Positions 1-12,212 of a DNA stretch of 64,000 nucleotides are shown here, one piece after another. The position numbers and the translations under genes are program-made. The stretch is from positions 27,212,167 to 27,276,166 of the forward strand of contig NC_092018.1 of assembly GCF_042242105.1 (NCBI RefSeq), read 5' to 3'. The notes beneath the pieces are model-generated. The model saw nothing but the letters and a program-made list of their open reading frames with translations, made no database searches and was not told where the DNA came from. Each line of letters opens with the position of its first letter. The first letter of the stretch is position 1. The DNA is from Pempheris klunzingeri (lineage: Eukaryota; Chordata; Actinopteri; Acropomatiformes; Pempheridae).

Positions 1-304
1 GTGAGCTCCCACCATCTTACTTTCTGTTAATCCACTGATAATGGCCCTCATCACCTCCAAAAAATACCAGAGAGTCAGTCACAAGGCAGAGGCATGCTTT
101 CCAGTATCTCCAATCTGATAGGATGTGCATGTGCATGTGCATGAAACATAGACCTACAAGTGCCTCTCAAGGTGGAGTCACGAAAATTGAGTTATCAGTA
201 GATGTTTTGGTCTGCACACCTTCCTCTGGATACATAAGTAACAGTCTTGAGGAAGCCACGAAAGGGAGGGCTGCACCAAAACTGCTCTCTCCTTTCCCTT
301 TGAG

Positions 305-307
<3 letters not shown>

Positions 308-334
<27 letters not shown>
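308..334. repeat. (GT)n microsatellite
   Basis: About 13 uninterrupted TG units. Confidence 0.95.
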
Positions 335-335
<1 letters not shown>

Positions 336-1692
336 CACAGCCTTGACTGTTGACCTAAGAAACTTGCAGGGCTTTGATGCTGCCCTCAGTGGCTAGTGTC
401 CAAAGAGCGGGGGGATGTCTGGACTGTCCGGTCAACTCCTCACACACAGGCCACAGTGTCAACACATGACACATGAAGACAGAGAATGTCACACTTCATA
501 CATAGTTGAAAGGAGTGGTGCGTCTCATTATGCCACCTAGAGCTGCTTTTGTCAGCTGGGGTTTGATGTGTGGAGGGGAAGGGCTCAGGGAGACGCCATG
601 GCCTGGTATGGGGCCTGCCGCTGCCACGTTTGAAGTCACTGTCGGGACAAGGTCTTTCATATTTACAGAAAAGAGAGTAAAACTCAAGGGATGTCTGTGA
701 TTGGCACACTGTTTTGTTAGCGCAATAAATGGCTTGAGCTAATCACCATTTGCACCCGCCCTGTTCATCAACTCTCTTGCATCCCCAGGAGTTTTAAAAA
801 CAGTGCTATGCAGGCACTTTTTTGGCTCCTCGAGGATGAAACTTCCTTTAATCTATTCTTAGTCAAAAAGCCATTCAAACATCTTACATAAATTATGCTC
901 TTAGCATTATAATCAAAGGCGAGCAGCATCTCTCCTCATGCTGTCAGTGAACCTTTTGATGGACAGATATATTGCGTCTTGCTTTATGGGGAGCATATGC
1001 GTATTGTAATTCCAAAAGCGACTTTGAAACTCGACCGCATCCCTCAGTTACAGTTAGAGCGAGCTCCCCGTCTAAACCTAAACCACCATCACAGTTTTCG
1101 TTCCATTCATTTCTTCTCAAAAGAATAGGGCTGAAAATGTAACGGGACCGAAATTAGAGCAATGTCTGCTGCTCGGTATGTCAAAGTAGTTCGCCGCGGA
1201 AATTGCTCACTTCTCTACAGCACTGCATCGATTCTGTGCCGCATTATCATCCAGGTGGGATATTTTCACCTCTGCTGTCTTCATCTGTACTGGTGAAAAA
1301 GTACATTTCCCTCTAGACACACTGGGTGTTGAGACAACTCCCAGACAACAAAGACATCTCGAACGTACACACACATGTAATCACATCACATGTATGCAGA
1401 GCTTAGCTTTCCCACTCCATGAATGCTATCTAACATCCATTATGTGTAAACATCTACCTGGCCACGATCCCATTCAGCTCTTATCTGTCTCAGGTCTGCT
1501 ACACGCTGCTCTTGAAATGACTTTTGTCTCTTTATTCGAGTTTTATGCCGCATATAATGTGAGATTAATGGCTTAAGTGTTCCTCCTCTTCCTGCCTGCC
1601 TTTATAGTCCAAGTTAGTTCATTGTGTGTAGTCTGCTTAACAGGAAGAACATCCGGTATACAACATTAAACATGCTTTGTACTCGAGATTGG

Positions 1693-1710
1693 AAAAAAAA
1701 AAAAAAAAAA
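1693..1710 (+). repeat. Poly-A run
   Basis: 18 consecutive A; no element recognised upstream. Confidence 0.9.
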
Positions 1711-1895
1711 TCATGATTCTGTGTTCTGCCTTTGTATCACAAATGAGAGGAGGAAGACTTACTGGTGTTGACTAGTACACCTCAAACCGCCATGAAAGGT
1801 CATGGTCAGGGCCTCACTTTGTGATAAACACAAGGCTTCTTTCATAAACAAAGGAGAGGGAACGATAGACGAGAGGGCGTGTGGGAGTGGGTGTC

Positions 1896-1900
<5 letters not shown>

Positions 1901-1931
<31 letters not shown>
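1901..1931. repeat. (GT)n microsatellite
   Basis: About 15 GT units, preceded by GTCT units. Confidence 0.95.
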
Positions 1932-1932
<1 letters not shown>

Positions 1933-3371
1933 TGGGGTGGGGGGGGTGTAAACAGACTCTGCTCTTATCTTTGTTCAAATAGTGTGGAAAGGGAAAGTCA
2001 GGAAACACACAAAAGGGAGAAAGGGGAGTGGAAACAAAGCCAGGTACAAGATAATGACAAGGTCAAGTGTGCGCTCAATGGCTCAGCTCAGTCGGAGAGA
2101 GATAAGGCCCAACCTGCTGACAAGGTGTGTGCATCAGAGGGGAACGGGAGGTCAGGTAAAGCTCTGGGGATAGGTCCGCCCTCCACATGCACACCATCTC
2201 CACCTTCAATTCAGCTTCTGTCAGTGGGAACACCAACTCTCCGGCACCACCTGCTGGACAATTTAGCACAGAGCGGATAAGTAGTAGTGTATTATCAGTG
2301 AGATTTATCTGTGAAGGGCTTCTTATGAATGCCTCAGAGGTAGAGGATACCACCAAAAGCACTACTACTACTAATAATAATGATAATAATTGGAGGGTTG
2401 CATCATCGCAGCATCTATTATGCCCTAGTGTCTAGTGTTGTACAATAACAGCAGTATAGGAAGCTTTCAGAACCAAAAACAATGCTTGAAAAGGCATGGT
2501 GCCAGAACATTCATTCACTGTTTCCTGGAACAACTCCAACAATAACCAACAGCTTGACTGGAAGAATCCTCGTCTTGCTTTGATGTTTAAGGTTCTTCTG
2601 TTTCTGAGAGGCACATCATTGACTGAGTGAAATTCAAAAAGGCGCAGAGCTCCCATCTGACGTCGAGCATGACATTAAGTATGATTTCAAACGACAACAA
2701 ATAAAGTGTGAAAGGGCTACAGGCTCGCAACTTACTTTCAGAGAGCATAAAGGATGGGATTAGTTGAAGGTTATCTCTGATGTGTCACTCATCTCCAGGA
2801 GAGAGGAGAAGGAGAACGTAAGATAAAACGCCATTTGGTGGACCGGCAAAGCCAGACAGGAGAGATAGAGATATGCTTCAGTAGATATCTGATACAAATT
2901 ATCCAGACACTGACCCTAATCCTGATCTGGAATTCTGATCTCATGCCTGGATAAAGGGATAAAAAGCCTTTGGGGGGTTTCAGGCGAAAAGGAGGCCTTG
3001 GATAGACACTCAGAGGTGGGCTGGGTCAGTGGGACATCAGGCAGCACTTTGACCACACCGAGCCTTGAAGATGTGAGGGGCAGAGGGTCTGTTAAGTCTC
3101 ATCCAGCACAGCCAGGCTCAGGGTGGGCACTGAGAGACGGCACCAGGAGAGTGAGATTGAAGTGAACGCCAGGGAGCTGGCCGGCTGTGCAGTTGTGACT
3201 GATGAAGCAGCGAGTCAGCAGCTCTTTGCTCTCCTTCATTTGCCTGCTTCTTAGATGATCAGTGTTGAGCAGGGACTTAAATAATGCTGTCTTATTGATT
3301 ACAGATCCGAAAAAAACCACAACAAAGCTGATTTACATCAGTGAGTTCCAACCAGGAGTACTTGTGCCACA

Positions 3372-3382
3372 GGGGGGGGGGG
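3372..3382 (+). repeat. Poly-G run (11 G)
   Basis: Eleven consecutive G. Confidence 0.9.
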
Positions 3383-3473
3383 TACGTCTGCATTTTAAAG
3401 ATTGTTCAGTAGCTTATTTGATGAAATAGAAATTACAGTTGGATTGAGAAATACAGTTTGTCTGCATATTAAG

Positions 3474-3530
3474 TCAAGTCAAGTCAATTTTAATTTATAT
3501 AGCCCAATATCATAAATAACACAGCATACA
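3474..3530 (+). repeat. Fragment of common fish repeat (ATTTATATAGCCCAATATC type) with (AAGTC)n
   Basis: (AAGTC)n leads into TTTAATTTATATAGCCCAAT and ATCATAAATAACAC, the conserved end of a very abundant percomorph repeat. The rest of the element is missing or degenerate. Confidence 0.6.
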
Positions 3531-3580
3531 AACGACTCCCTCTATCTTTAAACTCTCTGTTCAGCTGAGGAAGCTGAATA

Positions 3581-3581
<1 letters not shown>

Positions 3582-3613
<32 letters not shown>
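3582..3613. repeat. (CA)n microsatellite
   Basis: 16 AC units. Confidence 0.95.
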
Positions 3614-3615
<2 letters not shown>

Positions 3616-5813
3616 CAAAAATGAAGTCAGCTAACACCGTCTTTGAAGAGTGTGAAAAATAGTTACCAAGCGAGTGGAGAAGTAAGGACAAACCATTACA
3701 TGAACGCAATAGATGAAGGATCGAAATGGTTCAACTAGGTAGAAGTAGTGTATGAACAGTTAATAATTAATAATTAGCTAAAGGTGGTGGGTGAAGGGCC
3801 TCTGTCCGCCCCTGGTAGCGGAAGGAGTGTGCTTGAGTTGAGAAAAAGGGACAATGATTTGCATTGTGCACCGTCTGGGAGCTTCAGGCTTGATTTAGAT
3901 GAGGGGAAGGAAATGTGGTTAAAATGTGCCCTAAGGTGACAGAAACAAAAGGTTGAGGCTATAACTTAATATCAGTGAGTCTTTTCTAAATTTTGCCTGA
4001 ATGATCTGTGTGCATACACAGATAAATTCACGAAGACATAATTTAGTTAATCCTTCCTTTTGTCATTTCAAGAACTACCAATGTTATTTTAGAAGATATT
4101 GCCATCTAGTGGTGGCACTGATGTATTCCATAAAAGTTTAATTTCTGCAGGTCCTTGTTACTATGGCGATAAATGGAGGACTTCAGATAAGTTTCTTGGC
4201 TTTATATCATGGAAATATTTAAAAATCTTCACACTAACAAGATGCACCTATGCCAAAATGAACCAGACGACAGCTTGCTTCCAGGAGGAGGCAGTCTAAG
4301 GTCAGAGATGGAGGCTTAACCAAACACACACAAACACACACACTAAATCCCTCCCAGAGCCTCTGCTCTGTGTGCGGAGGATTAATCGGCCATAGCAGGG
4401 GCCCTGATGGAGGGGGAGCCAAGCGTAGAGAACATGGCTGGCCCCCACTCTATCAATCAGACAACTCTTCTTCTACCCAAACCAAATTGACCTGCCGATG
4501 CACTGGCCACGTCCAAGCTGTGTGTGGAAATAAATCACATTGGATCAGAGGTAGGTACCTGTCAGCTCCACTGAATGCACCATCCCTCCCTCTGCTCTCC
4601 CCGGATGGAAAGATGTGTCTGTCTGCATGGCTTTCTACCTCTCACACGGCAGATTGAACAGTTGACTGAACCGCACATGTAGACAATTATGGAAAGAGCT
4701 TTTTTTTTTTTTTAAATGTATGATGGCGTTTGGCTGGGTCAGTAATCATATGTGCATTTACTTTGAAGCAGACCCGGAATAAAGGAGTTATTTCTATTGT
4801 ACAATGCATCCTTTAATCCTCTGGGTTTGCAGCCAATGCAGCAGTCCAGAAGAGGTTAGACTTATGTGTGAGGGGGAAGTTCTGCAATCAAACTTTAACC
4901 TCCTCTCCTTGAATAAGAATAAATGTACTGAAATTTGTCTAGCTGGCAGTGGTGCAGGGTTGTCGATATGTCCTTGCATCAGTGCTGACAAGAAAAATTC
5001 CCCGACACTCATTGCACTTGATGAATACAATGATTTGGAGTCTAATTCTCGTTAGAAATACAACCGGATCAGTGTGCACCCGATGGCGGCGCATGGCTCA
5101 CCCCATCCTTCAGATGTCACTTTATTCCCCAGTTGTAAAGTCCTCTCCAGGGGCTTTAGCTCCAGGAAGTTTCACAACATGAGCAATGGTGTGAGGGGAG
5201 ATAATGTGAGGAGGGCCGGCTCTAAATCTCAGTTCTGCTCATCTCCTCTCATCCTCCGGTTCACCTACGCGGCCGGCTGACAGATGACACAGTGTGCGGT
5301 CCGGGCTGCATCTCCGTTCCTGGGTCATCCATTGCTCCCGGAGTGATAAGTGGCTCTGTCCTGGTGTGGCTCATCCAGCTGCAAACACAGTCAATCACAG
5401 GGCAGAGCCACAGCACAACAGCAGCCTGTGGAGGACAGCAGAGCAATAACAAAACTCCAGGTGACATCTGTGTCACCTGAAGTGACAAAGGAATTTTCTA
5501 CTGTAGCTCCAGTAAAGGACTAGTCACACTTCTGCTTATGCCCTTAGAACTGTTATTGACCCACAGCTGGTTTGTAATTCTGTTCATTAGCTTGTTAAGT
5601 GACATTAAAATTACGAGGATGTCAAGCACATAAGAACACACACTGCTGAATTATGGAGACTGACTCACCATTAACAATAATACTGCAGCTAATGATGATT
5701 CCCTACAATGCCCGTAGGATACATACAGTTTGCTAACATATATGCATGGAGGGATATTATTGATGTTACAGTGGGGTTAGACATCCATCAGACTAATGAA
5801 TAGCTGATCTAGG

Positions 5814-5818
<5 letters not shown>

Positions 5819-5858
<40 letters not shown>
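5819..5858. repeat. (AT)n microsatellite followed by (TG)n
   Basis: About 20 AT units, then a short TG tract near 5864-5876. Confidence 0.95.
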
Positions 5859-5864
<6 letters not shown>

Positions 5865-6255
5865 GTGTGTGTGTGTATATACATTTTCTTTTTCTTTTTC
5901 TTTTAACTTGTCCGCAAATCACTTTATTTATCTCATTTTTAAAAAGTTAGTTTGTTCTTAGCAAGCCCAAAGTAGAAAAAGTCATATTTTCCCATTTACC
6001 TCTAGCAGCATACACAATTCAGACCTTCAGTGTTTCCCAGAACAAACATTACAGTTTTCATAGGCACTATTGCTTCCAAATTTTCCAAAATTAATGTTTT
6101 AAAATTCAGCTTCACAAGCATGGCTAGGTATCATCCGCTAAAGCCGACTTTTTAATCTTATTACATTCATTTATTTATTTGTACCGTAATGTGGGTGAAC
6201 TGCAAACCAATGACAAACTATTCACGGTCCCAAAACCATGGAAACAGATACACAC

Positions 6256-6400
6256 TGTGAAGTTAAATGGATAAAGCATGGCACTAACACTGCCAGGACT
6301 GTGGCTTTGATTCCCTCTGGGATCACCCTTACTAGAGACATGTGCACTCCTGGCACTGTAAGATGCTTTGAATAAAAGTGTGTGCTAAGTCGCAATCCCC
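6256..6400 (+). mobile_element. Degenerate tRNA-type SINE
   Basis: The head resembles a tRNA-derived pol III promoter with a B-box-like GGCTTTGATTCCC. The end resembles the common fish SINE tail GTAAG-TGCTTTGAATAAAAG. A CA microsatellite follows directly, a usual SINE neighbour. Family assignment is from memory of fish SINEs. Confidence 0.6.
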
Positions 6401-6423
6401 AGTGACACACACGCACACATGCG

Positions 6424-6446
6424 CGCACACACACACACACACACAC
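6424..6446. repeat. (CA)n microsatellite
   Basis: About 11 CA units just downstream of the SINE-like element, with CGCACA interruptions upstream. Confidence 0.95.
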
Positions 6447-8639
6447 GCCTTACAGGAGATAAATGAAAAGAAAATGAATGTGGCCCAGAACTGAATTCAT
6501 TTTACATCCCACTGCAGGCTCAACGAGCAGCGATGTGCAGTCTCGCAGCACTAGATGGCAGCACAACTGCACTGCTACAAATCTTGCTGATTGAATATTT
6601 AGACATTCACAGATTTCGCATGATCATTTGTCGGACATAACATGATTAGATACAATGCCATATCTGTCCATTCATCTGCTGTTGGATTGACACATTGCCT
6701 GCCCTGGAACTCCTCATGTGCTTACCGTCCTCCCCAGTAAGAAAAAAAAAATCTAATAACATGGCTGACTAACTGCTCAGCCTGCATGTCATGCTGTTGT
6801 GAGCTTGCACGAAAAGAAATATACATAAATTAAAGTTGAGCTCTGACATCAACTCATTGGCCTTTTCCTAAACCCCCCCCTGGATGTAAAAAAAAAAAAA
6901 TTTAAAAATCCGACTTTTGGAAGAGAATATTCGTGTTAATCCTTAGGACCTGATCGCAGTTTGCCAGGTAATGCCTGGAACTTGGCACTCTATCAGTGAA
7001 AGGGAAATTGGGCTTAAGATGTGGAGCCCCTCTGGTCTTGAAGAGCGTCTTTAAGAATGCTGAAGGGGAAGACTTGGAAGTTTGATGTTTACAGTCTGTA
7101 CTACTTAATGCTTTACTACTTAGGCTGCTGTTCCTGCACAGGTGCAGGAATTCACTCGGAACTGAAACACATACACCTTTTTTTTTTTTACTTTATTTGC
7201 GTCCAGGACTCTGAGAATCTGGCGGAAAAGTCTGAATAGAGACCCTGGGCTGTCCGTGTTGTGGTTGTGAATGCATCATGTGGTGTTGGTGTACACATAC
7301 TTATCTGACTCTGAGATTCCTGCCCGTCATGATTCATTCCATCATGGCTGACTGTGTTCCCCAGAGCGTGAGGGAGAAGCTTATCATCTGTCTCCTCATT
7401 TCATGCCCTGTAGCAGGCAGTCTTCAGCAATGGAACAAACTCAGGATGTAGCCATCATTGACACACCTTCATTGCAACACAGGAGATATATAGGGGGAGC
7501 AGCAGGCACATATTTAATCATCATATTCAAAAGGAGTTTTTGGGTGTGATATTCTCACAAAAATGTAACCTTTCCGCTACAGCGTTTTCAGGATAAGGTG
7601 AGCTGGCTACACCCTTAAAATGTGCTCTAAGCTGAGATAACCTATCCAATATCAGCAACTAATGAGGCAGAAAGAGGAGCTGGAGCAGACAGACACTATC
7701 ATTTCAGCTCCATACGTTTTCTTGCACAAGATAAGCTTTGTCAGAGGTCAGATACTGTGTGATAGTTTGACCAATTTTTAGCACTATTTCTGGCAACGGC
7801 TGTCGATTTGATGGTAGCTTGGATTGCCAGCCGTGGTGAATGAGCAGCTGCAGTGCTTTTGGCTCACAGGGGAAATCTGTTTGGGCTGCCTGGAGTTGAA
7901 CTGCGGAGCACTTTTACTCCTGGTGAGAAGATTGCTCTCATGTTTTATTGAACGTTGCCCCTGGCACCTCTCATCCTTGACAATCTGATTCTACCAAGGT
8001 CTACCTCATGACCTTAATGTTCAACCAATGGGGTGTTGCAATTCACTCGCACTGACCCCTCCATCAACCTCATCAGCCTCATAGGTCCTTTGGGTAACAT
8101 TTATGGGCCGCTCTCAAAGTGGATTAATATCTTTGCTGCCTGTCTGCATTGTATTTAAGTGTCCTTGCACTTAAACAACCTGTCATCTTTGCCCTTTAGT
8201 TCACTTGTCCGATTACAGACAAGGCTAGACATCACTTTATCATCTATTCCTGCTTCTCTTTCACTGTTAAGGTGCACAGCCAACAACCTCCTCATACTGA
8301 GTATGCACATGTCCTTTTGGCAAACATATTAAATTTTGGGTCAAGGCCTCTCAGCTTGCCAGCATCTGAAGTAAGAGTCTGTCTAGTCTCCTTGACTGAC
8401 CTCTAGAGCTGTCACCTAAACTGTATTGTAGTAGAGATTTAATCCACTATAGCTGTCATGGAGCAGCGATGCTGCCATAAAAAAAAACCTCAAACCCAGT
8501 CCTCTATTATCCATTTTACCACTTAACCTCTACACAGTTTCATCAGCAGAGGGAATACAGAGGAATGGAGGAGGTTATTCTTTTAGGGATTTTACAATCA
8601 CCAAGTGGGAACTTCTTTTAAGGCCTTTCTGTTTTGTTA

Positions 8640-8885
8640 GTTTAATTTAGAATGCTAACATTTGCAAGCACTAAACTCCAAGCACAGCTGAGGAAAAAGG
8701 TCTGTAGTTCTGCAGGTGTAAGAATCGGAAAATTTTGAATTCTCTGACCTGACGATGAAGATTGTAGATGGAAGGTTTAGGAACAAGGACTGTTTAGGAA
8801 TCGTTGTCTGCGAACCACGAATGTCTGTGCAAAAAAAATCATGGCAATCCATATGATGCTTCAGGCAGACCAACTGACCGACATT
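8640..8885 (+). repeat. Dispersed fish repeat, partial copy 1
   Basis: Contains the characteristic pieces ATGCTAACATTTGC, CACTAAACTCCAAGCACAGC, GAACCACGAATGTCTGTGCA and ATCATGGCAATCCAT that recur in the other copies at 25213, 29925 and 49158. Non-coding, diverged; likely a non-autonomous element common in percomorph fishes. Confidence 0.7.
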
Positions 8886-11472
8886 TCCATCCAGAGGAGA
8901 AAAAAAAGTAAATAATAATAAATGATAGATGAATGAGGCAGATAAGGGGATGATAATGAGTCTTCTATGAGATATCTATGCTTAATTATGGCCTGAATAT
9001 TGCATCACTGATTTCATTTCCTCTACAACCTTCTTAAGATAACTATGCTGGAAACTAATGAGATGATTATTAAAACATGGGGATTCTATTTGTAACAAAT
9101 GATAAGAGACAAACTAACTGTTTGATAATTGTCTGAAATGTGTTCTCTTCGTCTTCTGGCTTTAAAAGGAAACAAATCTTTAGATGTCATAGACCTTATT
9201 ATTGTTTTATGTCACTATTGTTAACGTATTTCGTGGATAATTATCAAGACGGCAGCCTCCGGTAAGAATTATTTGTCTCTCAGAGACATCAAAGCTTCCT
9301 TGTTAAGCAAATAAAAGAAAATATGAGACGGGAGGGATGTTTGCACGGCAGAGTGAGAGGCAGCTTTTACTCAGCAACCAAACATCTGCTTTACAGTCAG
9401 ACAGATTCCATCTGGGTTCTGCTTTTCCAGACAGCTGTGAGACTTCTCAGGGAGGCGACATCAGATTTTTTTTGTCTTTAGAAATATCGCCTCGGCTCAG
9501 TGATCATCAAGCTCCAACGCTTTCACACAACCATTGATTCAAAAACAGAATAAAATCATATCCAGAAAGTTTATTCACTTCTCCAGAAAGAACGTTTGTC
9601 CTTTGAAGTGGAGACATCACTTATTAACATGACAAATAGTATTTATGTGTGATAAGTGTCCCCTTGGATTGATTAAGAAGAAAAAAACATGGCAACACAG
9701 GCTTATGACACGACTCTCAATCACGCACATCTTAAATTGGACCCTTGTGTCCTTTTTTCACCCAAGAAGTGACTCAGTTTCACTCAAAATGCAAAGTCTC
9801 CCCAGCTGCTTCATGCATTTTTGTTATTTGTTAAGACATGTAAACTTCAATTGAGTCGTCAATCAAGCGTGAGAGCAATTTCTTGTAAAGTGGCCGTTCC
9901 TGACACCGTGCGTGTGCCCTTGCATGTGTGCACCACAGCACTGGCTGTGCAGAGGGCTGCAGAACCCTGTCCTGCCTGCCTTGGTGTGTGTGATTTCTCT
10001 GTTGTGGTGTCGGGATTACTCCGGGGATTAGCAGGATACTGGCAGCACCCATCGATGGGACAGAGATGACAGTTCCCATCATGTAGTCTCCCGCTTCAAC
10101 CCCTCGCTACTCCACGGACTTAAAGTGGCACAAACAGCAGATTACATGAGTACGACAGCAGGGGAAGAAGTCACACATCACACAGTGGAGATTAGGCTGA
10201 ACAAACTCTTCCTCGGCTGCCTGGGGGTATTCAACCCAAACATGGAGAGCTGTCTCTCATGGCCCAGTTTGGGCTGGATTAGGAAGCTGCAGACAGCATT
10301 TCTCTGCACAACAGTTTGGAAAAAACAAATACTGGTATGCTATTCAAAAAAAAGGGGTCAACATATAAGCAAGTTGGCTGTCGAAAGCATGGCTAGATTC
10401 ACTCAGGAGCACTGGCTGTGCTTTCATCTCTGTTTGTGTGGCTCTCACCACCTGAAAGCAAAGTCTCAGTCACAACGTCTGCAGACGGTCAAGTATCTAA
10501 CAACCACCAGCTTATAATCAGAGTCACCTGTATGATCGGGCTAAATGCATGCTTGTTCCTATCTCTTGGTGACATTGGCGCAGAGCTAACCTGCATGCCT
10601 CTAGGACCCTGGGGAATAAAGAGAAATCTGACTCCCTGGTGTATTTGAGCCATCTGAGCTTGTGTTTGCTCAGGTCTCTGCTTTGTACCTTTCAAGTTTT
10701 ACAGACTTCCTATTAATGTTTGGAGAGCGGCTTATGTGGGAGTGCAGGGGAAGCTGTACAGGCATGTAATGTGAAAAGACTCTCTCCTATTAAGGATACA
10801 TAAACCATTTTCTTTGTTATTCAATAGGAAGAAACCTCCAGCATATCAAAGAATTGTCTATTGCTATTGTATCCACTGAACAATATAATGGAAAAGTGTG
10901 CTTTAGTACTATAAGCAGAGAGCTCGTTATTCACCACGGTTCAAACAATGTACACTCTTTGAAGGCTTATCGAGTGAAAGGTATAGACAGGGCCTGCTGC
11001 AGGTGGGAGCATCCCTGACTGCAATTGCGTATAGTGACTGACGTGGTTTAAAGGACACTCTTTGATCAGAAGCTTTAGTGGGTGTAGTTACACATGTCAG
11101 ATTTAATAGTTATTAGCATCACATTTTGATTTTGCTGTGCAGTTTGTTCCCGTGTTTTGGTCACAGCCACGATCACCTGCAAAATGCACAAGTTCTCCAA
11201 CACACCTTCCCTCCAATAGATGCTTGCTGCTTGTTACTACCAAGGACATGTCTCCTTAGTAAGCCCAGTCTGCTAAAGTCATGCTTATTCTGGACACTTG
11301 CCTGCAGCGTAGCACAGCACCCATTCACTCGGAAACACAACCAACATGTCGCATAGGTTCTTATGAGTTAATTAAACCTCTTGAATATGAATATGGCATA
11401 TTTGCAGAGGTGTTTGATTTATCCCGTGAGAAGTGTCAACACTTAAAACTTGAAGCTCAGCTTAAAACAACT

Positions 11473-11502
11473 GTCAAGTCAAGTCAAGTCAAGTCAAGTC
11501 AA
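11473..11502 (+). repeat. (TCAAG)n short tandem repeat
   Basis: Five to six perfect pentamers, the same motif that borders the repeat fragment at 3474; possibly the remnant end of another copy. Confidence 0.7.
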
Positions 11503-11831
11503 AACCTACTTACACAATGAAACTCTGTGAACACAACTCAAGCTAGTCACAGCCAAGATTCACAATTTGTTTATTTGAGATGTGACCCAGTCCCCACCAC
11601 ACGGCAAACACAGACACAGTGTTGATTTTTAACACTGTCAGAGTGTAAATTACAGGCAAGTCCTCCATGGGAGAAATTTCTTTTCAAAGGTGTTAAAGTT
11701 ACAAGGAAACATTAAGAGTGGTGCAACTTTCTAATGAGGCCCCTTTTACAAAGTGTTTCTAATATATCTGGTGCCTTTATTATTGATTAAACAGGTGTAT
11801 TAGATTTATTAGAATAAAGAGGCGGATTTTA

Positions 11832-12022
11832 TTACCTCACCAGAGCTAGGCTAACTAGGCTAGCTGTTTCCCTCCGTGTCCAATCTATGTGCCAAACTAC
11901 ATTAACCAGTTACTGTAGCTTCATTGTTAATGGACAGCTATGAGAGGGGTATCATTTTTCTCATCTAAATCTAAGAAAGCGAACGAGTGCATTTCCCAAA
12001 ATATTGAATAATTCCTTTACAG
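11832..12022 (+). repeat. Second dispersed fish repeat, partial
   Basis: Includes GAGCTAGGCTAACTAGGC, GAGAGGGGTATCATTTTTCT and CCCAAAATATTGAATAATTC, a set of blocks I recognise as a common fish repeat. No coding potential. Confidence 0.5.
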
Positions 12023-12173
12023 TGCAACAGCAGACTGGAGGGTTTATTAGAACATGAGAAACTAACTCACAAGTACTAATTAAAGGCCAACTTTTACAAT
12101 AACATTATGATCAAGTAGAATCAGACAGCATAGCTTATTGCTTAATATTCAAGCACAGTAGAACTCGCACGCG

Positions 12174-12209
<36 letters not shown>

Positions 12210-12212
12210 AAC
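12174..12212. repeat. Interrupted (CA)n microsatellite
   Basis: CA repeat with AAAC interruptions. Confidence 0.95.

Noticed and set aside
10125..10517. 130-codon + strand open frame in the intergenic region
   Set aside because: No family similarity and no gene structure around it.
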